64,000 bases of DNA from positions 53,511 to 117,510 of IMG/VR virus record IMGVR_UViG_3300021478_000019. One strand, given 5' to 3'. The DNA is from a virus. Position 1 is the first letter of the stretch. Every line of letters begins with the position of its first letter. A model generated the notes under the pieces. That model worked only from the letters and a program-made list of their open reading frames with translations, was not told the DNA's origin and did no database searches. The translations under genes and the position numbers were made by a program. Shown piece after piece: positions 53,501 to 61,739 of this stretch.

Positions 53501-55295
53501 GGCTGGCCTGACTATCACCCCGTTGGCAACCGAGGTGGCTTCGGTTGTCCTCTCGGGTAGCACCATCCTGACCGTCTCGGCGGGGGGAACCCAGGCCGGC
53601 ATCGTCGTTCTGGGACCAGCGGTTGCTGGTCTGACCGTCACTGGCTTGGTCACTGAAGTCGCATCGGCAGCCCTGGCGGCTACCGCCGGCATGACCGTGG
53701 GTGCCACGGTTCAGCAGGTTGCCGGCGTCACATTGGCGGGCGCAGCGCAGCTGACCATTACGCCTCTGGTGACCGAACTGGCGTCGGTTGCTCTGGCCGT
53801 TAGTACCACTCTCACGGTCGCGGCAGGAGGCACTCAAGCCGCCAGCGTGGCTCTGGCAGGTTCCACCGGGATGACGGTGCTGGGCCTGGTCACCCAGGTG
53901 GCCACGGTGGCCCTGGCCGCGACTGCTGGCATGACGGTCACGTCGGTTGTCACCGTGATCGCTGGTGGTGCCGCCCAACCAGCGTCCCTGAGAGCGACCT
54001 CGACCGGTAGTACCGGTGCTGCGGCAGCGACCTCCTTCACTGTCGCCCAGCCCGCTGGCCTGGCAACTGGTGACACCTGCCTGCTGTACGTCGCCACCAA
54101 CGCCTTGGCCCGTACCGCCACGGCGACCGGGTTCACCGCTGTCACGCCCACCTCGGGCAATAGCCAGTCCCTGAACCTGTTGTACCGGACTATCACCGGG
54201 GCTGAGTCCTGGCCTCTGACGGTGACCGTCAGCGGTGCAGCTGCTGAGTCTGTCGGCGTCATCTATGCGGCCCAGGGCGCGGTTGGGTTTGATCCGCTCC
54301 CGGCAAGCTCAGGGCAGACCAACGCCTCCAGCACCACCATCACTACCGCCGGGATCACCACCACCCTCAACAACGACCTGGTGGTGTGGTTCGGGAACTG
54401 CTCCAGCGCCTCGGGTGGGGCCCCGAACCTCATCACCGCTCCCGCCGGCACCACGGCTCGCTCGGCCCAGATCAATACCTCCAACGGGAGTACGACCAAC
54501 CTGGGTGCCCTGGTTGCGGACACGGTTCAGGCCACAGCAGGCGCCAACACTCTGAACGGCACCATCGCCAGCCCGTCCCGAGTAACTGGCGGGGTAGCGG
54601 TGGCACTGCAGGGCACTCCTGCTGCCGGCATTAGCTTTGGCGCCTCTGCGGGGCTGACGGTATCGGCTGGTGGTATTCAGAGCGCCGCGGTCTCTCAGTC
54701 GGCCACCGCAGGACTGAATGTCTCGCCCTTGGTCACCGAACTGGCTGCGGTGTCCATGGCGGCGTCGACAACATGGACCGGGATATCCCTGCCGTCCACC
54801 GTCCAGGGTCAGGTCAGCATGGCCCCGGTCTCTTCTCTGGTGGTGGCCGGCCAGGTGCTGGGGAACGATGCGGTGGTAATGGTGGCCACCGCAGCCCTAA
54901 CCAGCCAATCTCTGCCGCAGGTTGTCACTGGCCAGGTCAGCATGGCCTCTCAGGCGGCGTTGAGTATTTCCGCCAAGCCCATCGAGGTCGCCACGTTCTT
55001 GGCCACAGCGGTAGCATCGCTCATGGTCTTCGTGGTGCCTCGGATAGCGGGCTCGACGGTATTCACGGCCACGTCGGGCATGATCGTGGTGGCTGACACC
55101 TCTCCTGGCGTGCGGGTCCACATGAGCGCCACCGCCTCCATGATGGTGACCGCTGAGGTGCATCACATCAGCCCGGTGTTCCCAACCTTGGCTGAGCAGA
55201 TTGCCGCCGTAGCCGGCGAGGATCCCATCCTGCTGGGCGCCACCGGCTATGGCGACGACGTCTTCACGTCCCGGTTGGTGGGTGACACGAACTAG
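50583..55295 (+). CDS. Giant repetitive fibre protein (1570 aa)
   Basis: ATG 50583 behind GGGGCAACC. Residues 1-270 are beta-rich. Two homologous domains (about 51519-52085 and 52190-52745; FDTLVDTFTGSSLNASVWNF and FNTLVDDFSSGSLSPTLWNH) look like lectin-type jelly rolls. Then about twenty tandem copies of a 20-residue repeat (VTEVASVALAGTAGMTVAAS type) run from about 52766 to 53965, followed by further beta-rich domains and a final repeat set. The DNA repeats differ mostly at third positions, so the repeat is conserved at protein level. Encoded with head genes, it may be a head fibre or a long tail fibre. The frame upstream of 50583 is not coding. Confidence 0.85.
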   Translation: MPSYNWLGYPQYPNSVAWGTGRVVSNPTEQETWGLPDGGLSRIVNPNLQGPVTGPRLVAAGPITQAVGGVISPTFGAPTTVGNLLVCLLIGSSNNSIATNPNSAWALTASRQSPTICSMYSRFNCLAGESPPTFTDGSGGSNFGSGILLEFAGVLTTSPIDQQGSVANTTNPFTFTMGGVDSAAGDLLVAVSGNANTTPPTGATMSFSNASANVIGSLVSHQVSGVFAWGVTTTNASANAATTTWTGGSGTNQFNCTMASFKAAGPPLVTGAITLAATAGLTTANESVTEVASVTLAGTAGLTVAATTAPGGVQKFDTLVDTFTGSSLNASVWNFSGTNVAVVANQLQISSSLSAATYQCFTQNFYDLTNSQLAIQLANGGTQTINSWQDFPILLQDSGGTNQLYWYTLQGAIAAYKVVAGTSTQVFFATYSSTTHQWLRIREASGTTYWEYSADGITWVTAHSEADPITETSLRLIIQAGQYNVETSTTAALYDNVNNLPVAVTMAGTAGMTVGAVVTEVAAVPMAATTSLTVTPVQKFNTLVDDFSSGSLSPTLWNHSASNTAVVSQQLQISSSLTATEYQVFSQNYYDLTNSQVVIQLVNAGNESINSWQNNPILLMDPTGTNQLYWYVLQGTIAAYKMVANTTTQVFAAAYSSTTHQWLRIREASGTTYWDYSADGANWTTAHSEADPIAEYFLRLIIQAGQYNVEASTTTATYDNVNNPPVFVTLAGSAGLTVAAAVTEIAGAALTATAALTVAATVTEQAAVPLAASAGMTVAASVTQLASVVLAGGAALNVSALVTEVAAVTETATAGMTVGALVTEVASVALAGTAGMTVAATRTQFATVPLAGTAGMTVAASVTELTAVSLAGTAGMTVVASVTEVASVALSGTAGMTVAASVTEVASVPLAATAGMTVAGTWVQQASVPLAASTTLTMTALVTEVAAVALAGSASLTVAGIRTQLASVALSGTAGLTITPLATEVASVVLSGSTILTVSAGGTQAGIVVLGPAVAGLTVTGLVTEVASAALAATAGMTVGATVQQVAGVTLAGAAQLTITPLVTELASVALAVSTTLTVAAGGTQAASVALAGSTGMTVLGLVTQVATVALAATAGMTVTSVVTVIAGGAAQPASLRATSTGSTGAAAATSFTVAQPAGLATGDTCLLYVATNALARTATATGFTAVTPTSGNSQSLNLLYRTITGAESWPLTVTVSGAAAESVGVIYAAQGAVGFDPLPASSGQTNASSTTITTAGITTTLNNDLVVWFGNCSSASGGAPNLITAPAGTTARSAQINTSNGSTTNLGALVADTVQATAGANTLNGTIASPSRVTGGVAVALQGTPAAGISFGASAGLTVSAGGIQSAAVSQSATAGLNVSPLVTELAAVSMAASTTWTGISLPSTVQGQVSMAPVSSLVVAGQVLGNDAVVMVATAALTSQSLPQVVTGQVSMASQAALSISAKPIEVATFLATAVASLMVFVVPRIAGSTVFTATSGMIVVADTSPGVRVHMSATASMMVTAEVHHISPVFPTLAEQIAAVAGEDPILLGATGYGDDVFTSRLVGDTN
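51519..52745 (+). repeat. Two homologous lectin-like domains in the fibre gene
   Basis: The segments about 51519-52085 and 52190-52745 encode near-copies of one domain (shared strings include YDLTNSQ, NQLYWY, STTHQWLRIREASGTTYW and AHSEADPI). They are separated by a short linker built from two copies of the 20-residue repeat. Confidence 0.85.
52766..53965 (+). repeat. About 20 tandem 60-bp protein-coding repeats
   Basis: Each unit encodes VTEVASVALAGTAGMTVAAS-like 20 residues. The units vary by synonymous and conservative changes, so no exact DNA repeat is kept. Extra copies occur near 51390-51505, 52085-52190 and 54640-54770. Confidence 0.85.
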
Positions 55296-55491
55296 TCGGC
55301 TCCTTCGATTTCCCTCTTCCGAGTCGTTCCAGCAGCGAGTCCAGGGGAACTACGCCCACCATGAGCAACCCCGCGATGATCTCGGTGACATGAGTGCCAG
55401 ACGTAACAACGGCGTCGATGATGACCCATACGCCTAGCACGAAGAGGATGGCCTGTCGAGCTAGGGCGAAGACCTCCCGAACCGTCTTCGT
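55264..55491 (-). CDS. Membrane-protein module directly after the amidase stop (no normal start)
   Basis: The frame opens immediately after the amidase TGA, in the same frame, and encodes a hydrophobic helix pair: RQAILFVLGVWVIIDAVV, then EIIAGLLMVGVVPLDSLL. This matches the 85-aa gene at 61482-61739 (FALGVAIMIDALW and IIGMIMVGVLPIDE). No ATG, GTG or TTG precedes the first helix; the first usable start is GTG 55440 inside it. It could be made by TGA readthrough as an amidase-anchor fusion, start at a rare codon, or be a decayed holin-like gene. The end overlaps the fibre gene by 32 bp. Confidence 0.45.
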   Translation of the reverse strand, partial: TKTVREVFALARQAILFVLGVWVIIDAVVTSGTHVTEIIAGLLMVGVVPLDSLLERLGRGKSKEPTSSCHPPTGT

Positions 55492-56304
55492 TCAAGTCAC
55501 CGCTGAGGTCCAGCTAGTACTCCAAGTGGTTGGGCCCACCAGGCCGTCCACCGAGAGCCCCTTCTCGGATTGGAATTGACGACACACACTCTCACTGGCT
55601 GGACCGTACATTCCGTCCGCGGGGCCTATCCCTGACCAACCACGGGCCAGCATCTGCCGTTGCCACGTCGCCACGTTCGTATTATCCACGCCGCCGTAGT
55701 AGCCGGAATGACAGTGTGGGTCGGAGGAGGGCTGTCCGAGATAGTCACTGGATGGGTAGGGAAAGGCCGGCGCTTTCCCAGCCGGCGGTGGCGTGGGCGT
55801 AGGAGATGGCGCAGGAGCAGGCTTTCCACCGGCGGCGGTGAGGATGGCCTGGCGACGGTTCTTGCGGAGGTCACCGGGACAACCAGTATGGCCACCCCAT
55901 GAAGATCCACCCATGCCGTGCCAGGCGAAGCCTCTCTGGCCGGGAGTCTCGGCTAGTACCAGGGGCCAACCGTAGGTCTGGGCCCCCCATTGGTACAGCC
56001 TGGCCAGCATGGCCTCAGCTGCTGGAGTGAATGCCTCGGTGTCGTAGCCTTCGGTCTCGACCGAGTTGTAGGTGGAGTTGCCATTGGCTTGCGCCCAGGC
56101 GCAGACGTTGGCGTCAACGTACTGCTCTAGCGCCCCGGACTTTGACACCCACCATGTCGACGAGGCACCGGCCTGGGGATTGTTAAACCATCCGGCCAGC
56201 GAGTTGTTGCCTTGCTGCACATGCAGCACCAGGCCCAGATGGGAGGACATGACCCCACCGTGACCAGAGACCGGCTTCCATACCGCGAAGGGGCAGACGG
56301 TCAT
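55492..56304 (-). CDS. Endolysin: N-acetylmuramoyl-L-alanine amidase with peptidoglycan-binding domain
   Basis: 270 aa. Amidase_2-type catalytic domain (about 1-150): zinc ligands likely His28 (SHLGLVLHVQQGNN), His129 (FAWHGMGG) and Cys142 or His139 (GGHTGCPGDLRKNR). A Pro-rich hinge (155-175) follows, then a C-terminal peptidoglycan-binding domain (about 205-262, VATWQRQMLARGW and VCRQFQSEKGLSVDGLVGP). There is no signal peptide, so a holin is needed for release. ATG 56304 overlaps the 38-aa gene's stop (ATGA). Confidence 0.88.
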   Translation of the reverse strand: MTVCPFAVWKPVSGHGGVMSSHLGLVLHVQQGNNSLAGWFNNPQAGASSTWWVSKSGALEQYVDANVCAWAQANGNSTYNSVETEGYDTEAFTPAAEAMLARLYQWGAQTYGWPLVLAETPGQRGFAWHGMGGSSWGGHTGCPGDLRKNRRQAILTAAGGKPAPAPSPTPTPPPAGKAPAFPYPSSDYLGQPSSDPHCHSGYYGGVDNTNVATWQRQMLARGWSGIGPADGMYGPASESVCRQFQSEKGLSVDGLVGPTTWSTSWTSAVT

Positions 56305-56417
56305 GACTTCTCCTCGCCTGGCAGTGGTTGCGGCTGAGGCGGCACATCGGGCTCGTCGGGATGCTCTCCCGAGAACTCGGTACCGCCCTTGTCGTCGATG
56401 GGTTCGGTATTGCTCAT
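56301..56417 (-). CDS. Tiny acidic protein before the endolysin (38 aa)
   Basis: MSNTEPIDDKGGTEFSGEHP, then a Pro/Gln-rich tail ending PLPGEEKS. ATG 56417 lies behind AAGGAGGAACC, a strong ribosome binding site, and the stop overlaps the amidase ATG, so it probably drives efficient amidase translation by coupling. Function unknown. Confidence 0.6.
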   Translation of the reverse strand: MSNTEPIDDKGGTEFSGEHPDEPDVPPQPQPLPGEEKS

Positions 56418-56430
56418 GGTTCCTCCTTGG

Positions 56431-57576
56431 TCACGGGAAAGCTGTCCAAGAGACCGCTATCTGCACGCCGTTGGCTGGCGCGGCGGCGTAGTTGATCCCC
56501 AGGAAGGTGGCGTCCTTGGTGTACCAGCAGCCCAGGCTGGCCTGGTTCATCGGTGTCAGGGTGGCCCGGCTGGGTAGGTGCCCAATGGTGTGGGGCACGG
56601 TGAAGGAGGTCAGGGTGCCGTTACCGGTGAAGAAAGCCTCCCCACCTTTGGCCGCTCCGATCCCTGCCGCGGCGGCGTCCACGTACTGCTTGGTGGCTAC
56701 GCCCAGAGCGGCAGCGGGATCCTGCGTCACCGTCACCGCACCGGTCTTGCTGACGCTCAGCCACTCATTCCAGACGTTGGTGCCGGGGACGGTGTTGGGT
56801 GGCTGGAAGGCCACGGCCCAGTGGCTGGATCCGATGATCTGGGGATAGGGCGGGCCCCCGACCGGGTTGTAGCTCTGGACATAGCCCCAGTACCAGGACT
56901 CCTGGGTGGGGTCGTCGTAGCCACCGAAGTCGGTGTAGGCGTTCTGCATCATGCCCACCAGGCGCTTGGCCAGGGCGGTGCCGGTGGTGTTGTTGACGAC
57001 GCGCCCGTAGGGGAGCGTGCCGTAGCCGTCGATCTCGATACCGCCGCCGCCCACGGTGAACTGGCGCTGTTGAGTGATGGTGACGCCCAGTTCCCATCCG
57101 CCCACGGTGCCGAAGCGCAGGTTGGCCGGGTTGCCGCCGCCCCGGATGAGGGTGTAGCTCTCGGGCTGAGCCACCCAGAAGGTGCAGCCCGACACGTAGT
57201 AGCCGAGGTCGGGCTCGCCGGGGATGTAGCCCTGACCTTGCATCTGGAGTCCAAAGGCAGCCTTGGTGATGTCCTGGCGGTAGAACTCGCTCCTGACCGG
57301 GTCCCAGTAGGCGTTGGTCAGGAACCAGACGTCACCGGAGATGGAGTACACCTGGGCTCGGATGACATTGCCGGTGTCGGTGAAGTTGAGCGGCAACTGC
57401 ATGCCGGCAATCCCGTTGACCTGGGGGTTGGGGTAAGTGCCCTTCAGGTCGCCACCAGCTGTGCCCGAAGTCTGTGCGCTCTGGAGGGAAATGACCGCTC
57501 CGTTGACCTGGTTGTGCTGATCGGCGTGAAGGTTGGCTTGAGCGATCTGATCGTTGAGGTCAGTACGTAGCACCAT
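56431..57576 (-). CDS. Tail fibre protein (381 aa)
   Basis: N-terminal helix (DLNDQIAQANLHADQHNQVN), then GGDLKGTYPNPQVNGI, a motif frequent in phage fibres, and a beta-rich Gly/Trp/Tyr-rich body with a PYPQIIGSSHWAVAF segment. The C-terminal part (GNGTLTSFTVPHTIG) resembles an N-x-T-rich tip domain. ATG 57576 is behind CGGAGGAGCATAA. It is downstream of a collagen-like fibre gene, so the two probably assemble together. The name is a family-level call. Confidence 0.7.
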   Translation of the reverse strand: MVLRTDLNDQIAQANLHADQHNQVNGAVISLQSAQTSGTAGGDLKGTYPNPQVNGIAGMQLPLNFTDTGNVIRAQVYSISGDVWFLTNAYWDPVRSEFYRQDITKAAFGLQMQGQGYIPGEPDLGYYVSGCTFWVAQPESYTLIRGGGNPANLRFGTVGGWELGVTITQQRQFTVGGGGIEIDGYGTLPYGRVVNNTTGTALAKRLVGMMQNAYTDFGGYDDPTQESWYWGYVQSYNPVGGPPYPQIIGSSHWAVAFQPPNTVPGTNVWNEWLSVSKTGAVTVTQDPAAALGVATKQYVDAAAAGIGAAKGGEAFFTGNGTLTSFTVPHTIGHLPSRATLTPMNQASLGCWYTKDATFLGINYAAAPANGVQIAVSWTAFP

Positions 57577-58365
57577 TTATGCTCCTCCGATCCAAGAGAT
57601 TGCGTCGAGGAAAACCTGACCCGACGAGGTGCGTGGCGGGAACCGCAGCCGGATATTCCCATCGGTGCTGACGTCGACGCGGTAGAACTGGGCCGGGACA
57701 ACATCTTCGACCGCGGTCACCGTGGTGGTGAGGGCGGGGACGGTCCCCGGTGGGCACTGGGCCATGATGGAGCCATCAGGCGGGCTGCCACCGGGGAAGT
57801 AGACCTCCCCCAGGAGTTGGCAGCGACCCCAGGCGTCGACCATGAAGTGAGCCTGGGAGCCCGGCACTATTTTCCACGGTGCGGTGATGAGGACGCTGAA
57901 GTCCTGCCACTGGGGAGGCACCAGCTGACCCATGCTGCCAGGGGCGCCAGTCGGCCCGACCGGGCCCTGGGCTCCTCTGGGACCTACCGCACCTTGGAGA
58001 CCTTGCTGGCCTGTTGGCCCCGGAATCCCGTTGGGCCCCTGGGGTCCAGTTGCGATGTTCAGGGCTAGCCAACCTGCCACCGGATCGTGGTAGTAGACGA
58101 CATAGCTGTTGGTTCCGACCAGCCACACCAGGCCGGCTTGAGATGGTAGGGGGGTGGCGGGGAGATGGCTGATGTCAGGGACCACGGCGGCGATGACGAA
58201 GCCCCCTGGGGGTCCCACCGGACCAGGGGGACCGGGTATCCCTGCTGGTCCGGTAGGCCCTTGCACCCCACTTGCTCCTACCGGCCCCGGAGGACCCGGC
58301 GGGCCAGGCAGGCCCGGAGTGAGGATCTCGATGACGTTGTCGAGGGGAGTGGTGACGACGCTCAT
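57577..58365 (-). CDS. Collagen-like fibre protein (262 aa)
   Basis: Two collagen-like G-x-y blocks: residues about 18-53 ([20 protein letters not shown]) and about 108-146 ([20 protein letters not shown]), separated and followed by beta-rich parts ([18 protein letters not shown] at the end). Such triple helices serve as stiff fibre shafts. ATG 58365 follows GGAGGTCAC. Adjacent fibre genes on both sides support a tail or baseplate fibre role. Confidence 0.75.
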   Translation of the reverse strand: MSVVTTPLDNVIEILTPGLPGPPGPPGPVGASGVQGPTGPAGIPGPPGPVGPPGGFVIAAVVPDISHLPATPLPSQAGLVWLVGTNSYVVYYHDPVAGWLALNIATGPQGPNGIPGPTGQQGLQGAVGPRGAQGPVGPTGAPGSMGQLVPPQWQDFSVLITAPWKIVPGSQAHFMVDAWGRCQLLGEVYFPGGSPPDGSIMAQCPPGTVPALTTTVTAVEDVVPAQFYRVDVSTDGNIRLRFPPRTSSGQVFLDAISWIGGA

Positions 58366-60101
58366 GTGACCTCCAGGTCAACCCAGTAGTTCTGGAAGAG
58401 GGATCCAGCAGCGCTGTTGACCCCGACGTACAGGTTCGGGAAAGAGTTGGGTGGGCCGACCTGGAATGGTGCCTGACCGGGTTCAGGGATGGCTGGTGTC
58501 GGAATACCGGGGACAGCCCCCTGGTACGCATAACAGTTTTTGGCGTGGCTGGTAGTAGGAGCCATGAGTGGGCCTTGCACGATGTCGTTGCTGGCGATGA
58601 CAGCTTGGGCGGTATAGCCACCCGGCGCGATTCCCCAGTAGCTGAGGCGTTTTGCTCCCCAACCGTCAGCCCCGCCATTGGCGTCGTAAACTGACACTCG
58701 ATATAGCCCTGCCGGTAGTGTCCCTGACATCACGCAGTACAGCCAGCCTGCTCCTGCTGACCCGGCGTTGCCATTAGGCAGCTTCCAGGCTGGCGCACCG
58801 TTGGTGGCCACATTCGTCCCGGTGAGACCGCTGGCATCTACGCTCCAGATGTCCGCAGAAGTGCAAAGAGTGGTGGCACCACTGGGGCTGTAGTACCAGA
58901 TCTTGTTCAGGGTGCAGGTCCGAGACAGGTGAACCTCGGTGCCGATGATGTAGGCGACATGGTCGTCGGGTGCGGTTACCGAATCGGCCCCAGACCGATT
59001 GGGCCACAGTCGGTAGCTGCCTGCGTACCCTCCAGGGGCCCACGTTGCAATCTGAACGTCCACCCAGAAGTTGTCTGTTCCTGACGGGGTGATAGGCATC
59101 ACCAGCGAGGGATCATTGCCGCCCACACTGAAGCAACCCTGTGCCCCCCAAGGACTTGCTTGCCCGCCGGCATAATAGGACGTCCCTTGGGGTCCCCAGG
59201 CATGTAGTGGCCCGTTGGTGACCCCATTGACTCCGGTGGTCCCCCAGTAGTTAACGCTGTCGGGGAAGGGGCCATTACAACCGATGGCGGCAATGAAGCT
59301 GTCACCGATGGAGATAGGGACCGGTGCAGCTAGTGGGATGTAGTTCCAGCCGGGAGTAAGTGGGCCGGAAGTAACAACGCTGCCGGGTACCACCGTGCCG
59401 GTCGTCGCCCCTGACTGACTCCAGAGCGCGCACTTGGTCGGACCTGTTGGTTGCCCGCCACTGGAACAGAGCCACCACCAGTAACCCTGGAGCCAACATC
59501 CACTTTGCTGAACTGTGAACGCCGTACCTGAGATGAAGCTGGTGGGGGTACCGGTGGCTGCCGCTGGGCCGTTGGTCGCGGGCCAGAGCCGATAGACCGG
59601 CCCAGCACCGGCAACGATGTTCATTCCGGTCGTAGCAGACATGGCCACCGTGCCCTGCTCGGTCGGTGGGCCTGGTGGGGTCACAGGAATGGGTGGTGCG
59701 AGGTCGTTCTGCTGGCTGATGTTCGGGTCGACGTAGAAGAAGCCCCGCATGATCCGGTCCTGCGCCCCGCTGGCATAGAGGGCGAATAGGTCGTAGACAT
59801 AGGACCGCCCGATGCCCCAGATGCCCACCGCCTGGTTGGCGCCTGGGTAGTTCCCGGTGGCGAAGGCGGCTTCGCTGTCCTCTGCGCTGATATGCAGCTG
59901 TATGGAGGCTCCATCGCTCAGGATGGCGCAGCGCCCACTGATGGAGTCCAGCCGCAGGGATAGGTTGCCGTTGGAGTTGCGGATCTCCATGACGGCATCG
60001 CTCATGGCGACGAGTTGGTTGGTGGCGGGATCCCGCAGCCGGATGACCTTCTGCCAGTCGGCCCCGGCGTCGAGCGTGAAGTTGTACTGGACGAGGGGCA
60101 T
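58362..60101 (-). CDS. Large beta-rich virion protein, probable fibre (579 aa)
   Basis: N-terminal module [20 protein letters not shown], with [20 protein letters not shown], resembles the phage BppU-like N-terminal domain that attaches fibres. Two similar beta-sandwich parts follow ([20 protein letters not shown] and [20 protein letters not shown]), repeats of a carbohydrate-binding type. ATG 60101 lies just after the previous stop. The C-terminus overlaps the collagen-like gene by ATGA. Probably a tail fibre with duplicated lectin-like domains. Confidence 0.7.
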   Translation of the reverse strand: MPLVQYNFTLDAGADWQKVIRLRDPATNQLVAMSDAVMEIRNSNGNLSLRLDSISGRCAILSDGASIQLHISAEDSEAAFATGNYPGANQAVGIWGIGRSYVYDLFALYASGAQDRIMRGFFYVDPNISQQNDLAPPIPVTPPGPPTEQGTVAMSATTGMNIVAGAGPVYRLWPATNGPAAATGTPTSFISGTAFTVQQSGCWLQGYWWWLCSSGGQPTGPTKCALWSQSGATTGTVVPGSVVTSGPLTPGWNYIPLAAPVPISIGDSFIAAIGCNGPFPDSVNYWGTTGVNGVTNGPLHAWGPQGTSYYAGGQASPWGAQGCFSVGGNDPSLVMPITPSGTDNFWVDVQIATWAPGGYAGSYRLWPNRSGADSVTAPDDHVAYIIGTEVHLSRTCTLNKIWYYSPSGATTLCTSADIWSVDASGLTGTNVATNGAPAWKLPNGNAGSAGAGWLYCVMSGTLPAGLYRVSVYDANGGADGWGAKRLSYWGIAPGGYTAQAVIASNDIVQGPLMAPTTSHAKNCYAYQGAVPGIPTPAIPEPGQAPFQVGPPNSFPNLYVGVNSAAGSLFQNYWVDLEVT

Positions 60102-60102
60102 G

Positions 60103-60606
60103 TCACCACACCAGGGTCTGTGAGAAGAAGTCGGCTTGCTGGGTGTCGTTGACCTGCTCTTCACCCTTGACCTGCTCGCCCAGCGCCGAGATGGTCAGGT
60201 AGGTGCCATGAACCAGCCCTTGCTTTTCGTACTTCGTCACCCGGTAAATGTTGTTGTCATACTGGAAGCGGTCACGGAAATGGCTGGCGGTATTAAGGGC
60301 CGTCACCCGGAACCGGTCGGTAGCTGCGGTGACTTGGAAGACCACGCTGGCGGTGGACAGGACGTAGAAGCCATCGGCGGTGTCGAGGGGGTCATCCTGG
60401 CGGAAGTCGAGGAACATCACCGGCAGGATGGTCGGCGGGTACCAGATTCGGCTGGGCCCCTCGTCGTAGACGGTGTTCTTCGACGACGACATGGCGTCGT
60501 ACTCAAACCAGAGGACGCTTTCGCCCCAGACGCGCTGATAGGTCCGCATTATTTCGTTCATGCGGAGGATGCGGTCTTTGCCGTACCAGGCAGATGTGTA
60601 GGGCAT
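60103..60606 (-). CDS. Unknown virion-operon protein (167 aa)
   Basis: Starts MPYTSAWYGKDRILRMNEIM; a soluble alpha/beta protein with RTYQRVWGESVLWFEYDAMS, then VFQVTAATDRFRVTALNTAS. No signature is visible. It is followed at once by the fibre gene. It could be a head-tail or fibre-assembly protein. No ribosome binding site of note is present. Confidence 0.6.
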   Translation of the reverse strand: MPYTSAWYGKDRILRMNEIMRTYQRVWGESVLWFEYDAMSSSKNTVYDEGPSRIWYPPTILPVMFLDFRQDDPLDTADGFYVLSTASVVFQVTAATDRFRVTALNTASHFRDRFQYDNNIYRVTKYEKQGLVHGTYLTISALGEQVKGEEQVNDTQQADFFSQTLVW

Positions 60607-60633
60607 CGCAACCAGCGTATTCGCTGGGCTCAG

Positions 60634-61269
60634 CTAGCCGAATACACAGGCGAACAGGGTGACATTCTGGAAGCCTTGACCTTTGACCGTCAGCGCCTCC
60701 GGTGTGAAGCCGGTGGGACAGGTCATGCCGGGTGGTCCCTGTTGGCCTTGTGGTCCTGGTAGGCCCCGAGGTCCCCGTGCCCCGGCGGCTCCCGTCTTTC
60801 CGGTGGCACCTGTCTCTCCTGGCGCGCCGGTTGCTCCCGGCGCTCCGGTGGCTCCGTTCTCTCCTCTCGCTCCTGCTGCTCCGGTCGCACCAGTAGCTCC
60901 CACAGATCCAGTTGCGCCTGGGGGTCCTGCTGGCCCAGGAGGGCCAACTGCTCCATTCGTTCCAGCAGATCCGGTCGAGCCAGTAGAACCTGTGCTACCC
61001 GTTGAGCCAGTAGATCCACCAGAACTTGGTGACGATCCATTCGTTCCGTTCTTTCCTGGCGGGCCTCGTTCGCCGTTGTGACCAGCTGGGCCCTGTGGTC
61101 CGGTGGCCCCGGTTGATCCTGGTGGCCCGGTCTTTCCAGGGGGCCCCGCTGGCCCTATACCTGGCTCGCTCTGACTTCCAGCTACGCCGAAGCTCACTGC
61201 CATGACAACAAAAATGACAGAGGCAATCAGTAGCAAGGTGGAGGAAACTGCGCCCTTATCCGTCCTCAT
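60634..61269 (-). CDS. Membrane-anchored collagen-like protein (211 aa)
   Basis: Residues 10-32 (STLLLIASVIFVVMAVSFGV) are a transmembrane or signal-anchor helix. Residues about 38-190 are almost pure G-x-y repeats, including GSTGSTGSTGSTGSAG and GATGATGAAGARGENG, and the last 20 residues have two Cys. It would form a triple-helical rod outside the membrane. It overlaps the preceding membrane protein gene by 14 bp. Role unknown: possibly a phage-encoded surface rod, anti-receptor shield or virion part. Confidence 0.7.
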   Translation of the reverse strand: MRTDKGAVSSTLLLIASVIFVVMAVSFGVAGSQSEPGIGPAGPPGKTGPPGSTGATGPQGPAGHNGERGPPGKNGTNGSSPSSGGSTGSTGSTGSTGSTGSAGTNGAVGPPGPAGPPGATGSVGATGATGAAGARGENGATGAPGATGAPGETGATGKTGAAGARGPRGLPGPQGQQGPPGMTCPTGFTPEALTVKGQGFQNVTLFACVFG

Positions 61270-61489
61270 TTTTGACTTCTTTAGTCGGCTCTTCTTCGAT
61301 TTCCTCGGGATGTCTCATTCGTAGTCGATGGATCTCGGCTGCCTTGGCCTCGGCTTCCTTGCGAGTCTCCTCCAAGGTCTCTTCGCACTCCCTGGTGCCG
61401 GTGTTCTTGGCCCTGGTCACTGCCGCCACGGCGGTGATGACGGCGGCAGTGCCGGTGAGGATGGCGGCGATGGTTGTTCCCTCAGCCAC
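61256..61489 (-). CDS. Small membrane protein with charged tail (77 aa), holin-like
   Basis: Residues 5-28 (TTIAAILTGTAAVITAVAAV) form one hydrophobic helix, followed by a highly charged helical tail (ETLEETRKEAEAKAAEIHRL). One membrane helix plus a charged tail is the layout of class III holins or of spanin-like proteins. GTG 61489 overlaps the previous stop. It belongs to the same operon as the amidase, 5 kb upstream of it. Confidence 0.65.
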   Translation of the reverse strand: MAEGTTIAAILTGTAAVITAVAAVTRAKNTGTRECEETLEETRKEAEAKAAEIHRLRMRHPEEIEEEPTKEVKNEDG

Positions 61490-61739
61490 CTCTGCGTCTT
61501 CTGGATGCCGTCATCGATTTGATGGCCTCATCGATAGGCAGCACGCCGACCATGATCATGCCGATGATGAGTTCCGGTACCACGTACTGTCGGTCCCAGA
61601 GGGCATCGATCATGATGGCCACCCCCAGGGCGAACACAATGATGCGCCGGATGACGTTGAAGCGTTCCCTGGGTGAAATCTTGGGGGGTCGGTAGGTAGG
61701 TAGCTCGTCTGGGGTGTACTCGGGCTCCTCTTCGATCAC
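61482..61739 (-). CDS. Small two-helix membrane protein (85 aa), holin-like
   Basis: Acidic start (MIEEEPEYTPDELPTYRPPK), then RRIIVFALGVAIMIDALW and PELIIGMIMVGVLPIDE, two hydrophobic helices, and a basic end (SMTASRRRRGG). It is related to the module at 55264-55491. Two membrane helices with a charged C-terminus suit a class II holin. GTG 61739 follows the previous stop directly. It and 61256-61489 together could be the holin/antiholin pair. Confidence 0.65.
   Translation of the reverse strand: MIEEEPEYTPDELPTYRPPKISPRERFNVIRRIIVFALGVAIMIDALWDRQYVVPELIIGMIMVGVLPIDEAIKSMTASRRRRGG

Noticed and set aside
52766-53965. CRISPR-like array
   Set aside because: The 60-bp periodicity is protein-coding, the copies differ at third positions and there are no unique spacers.
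55292-55495. 67-aa leftward frame after the amidase
   Set aside because: Arg/His/Gly-rich; the in-frame membrane module over the same bases is the better reading.
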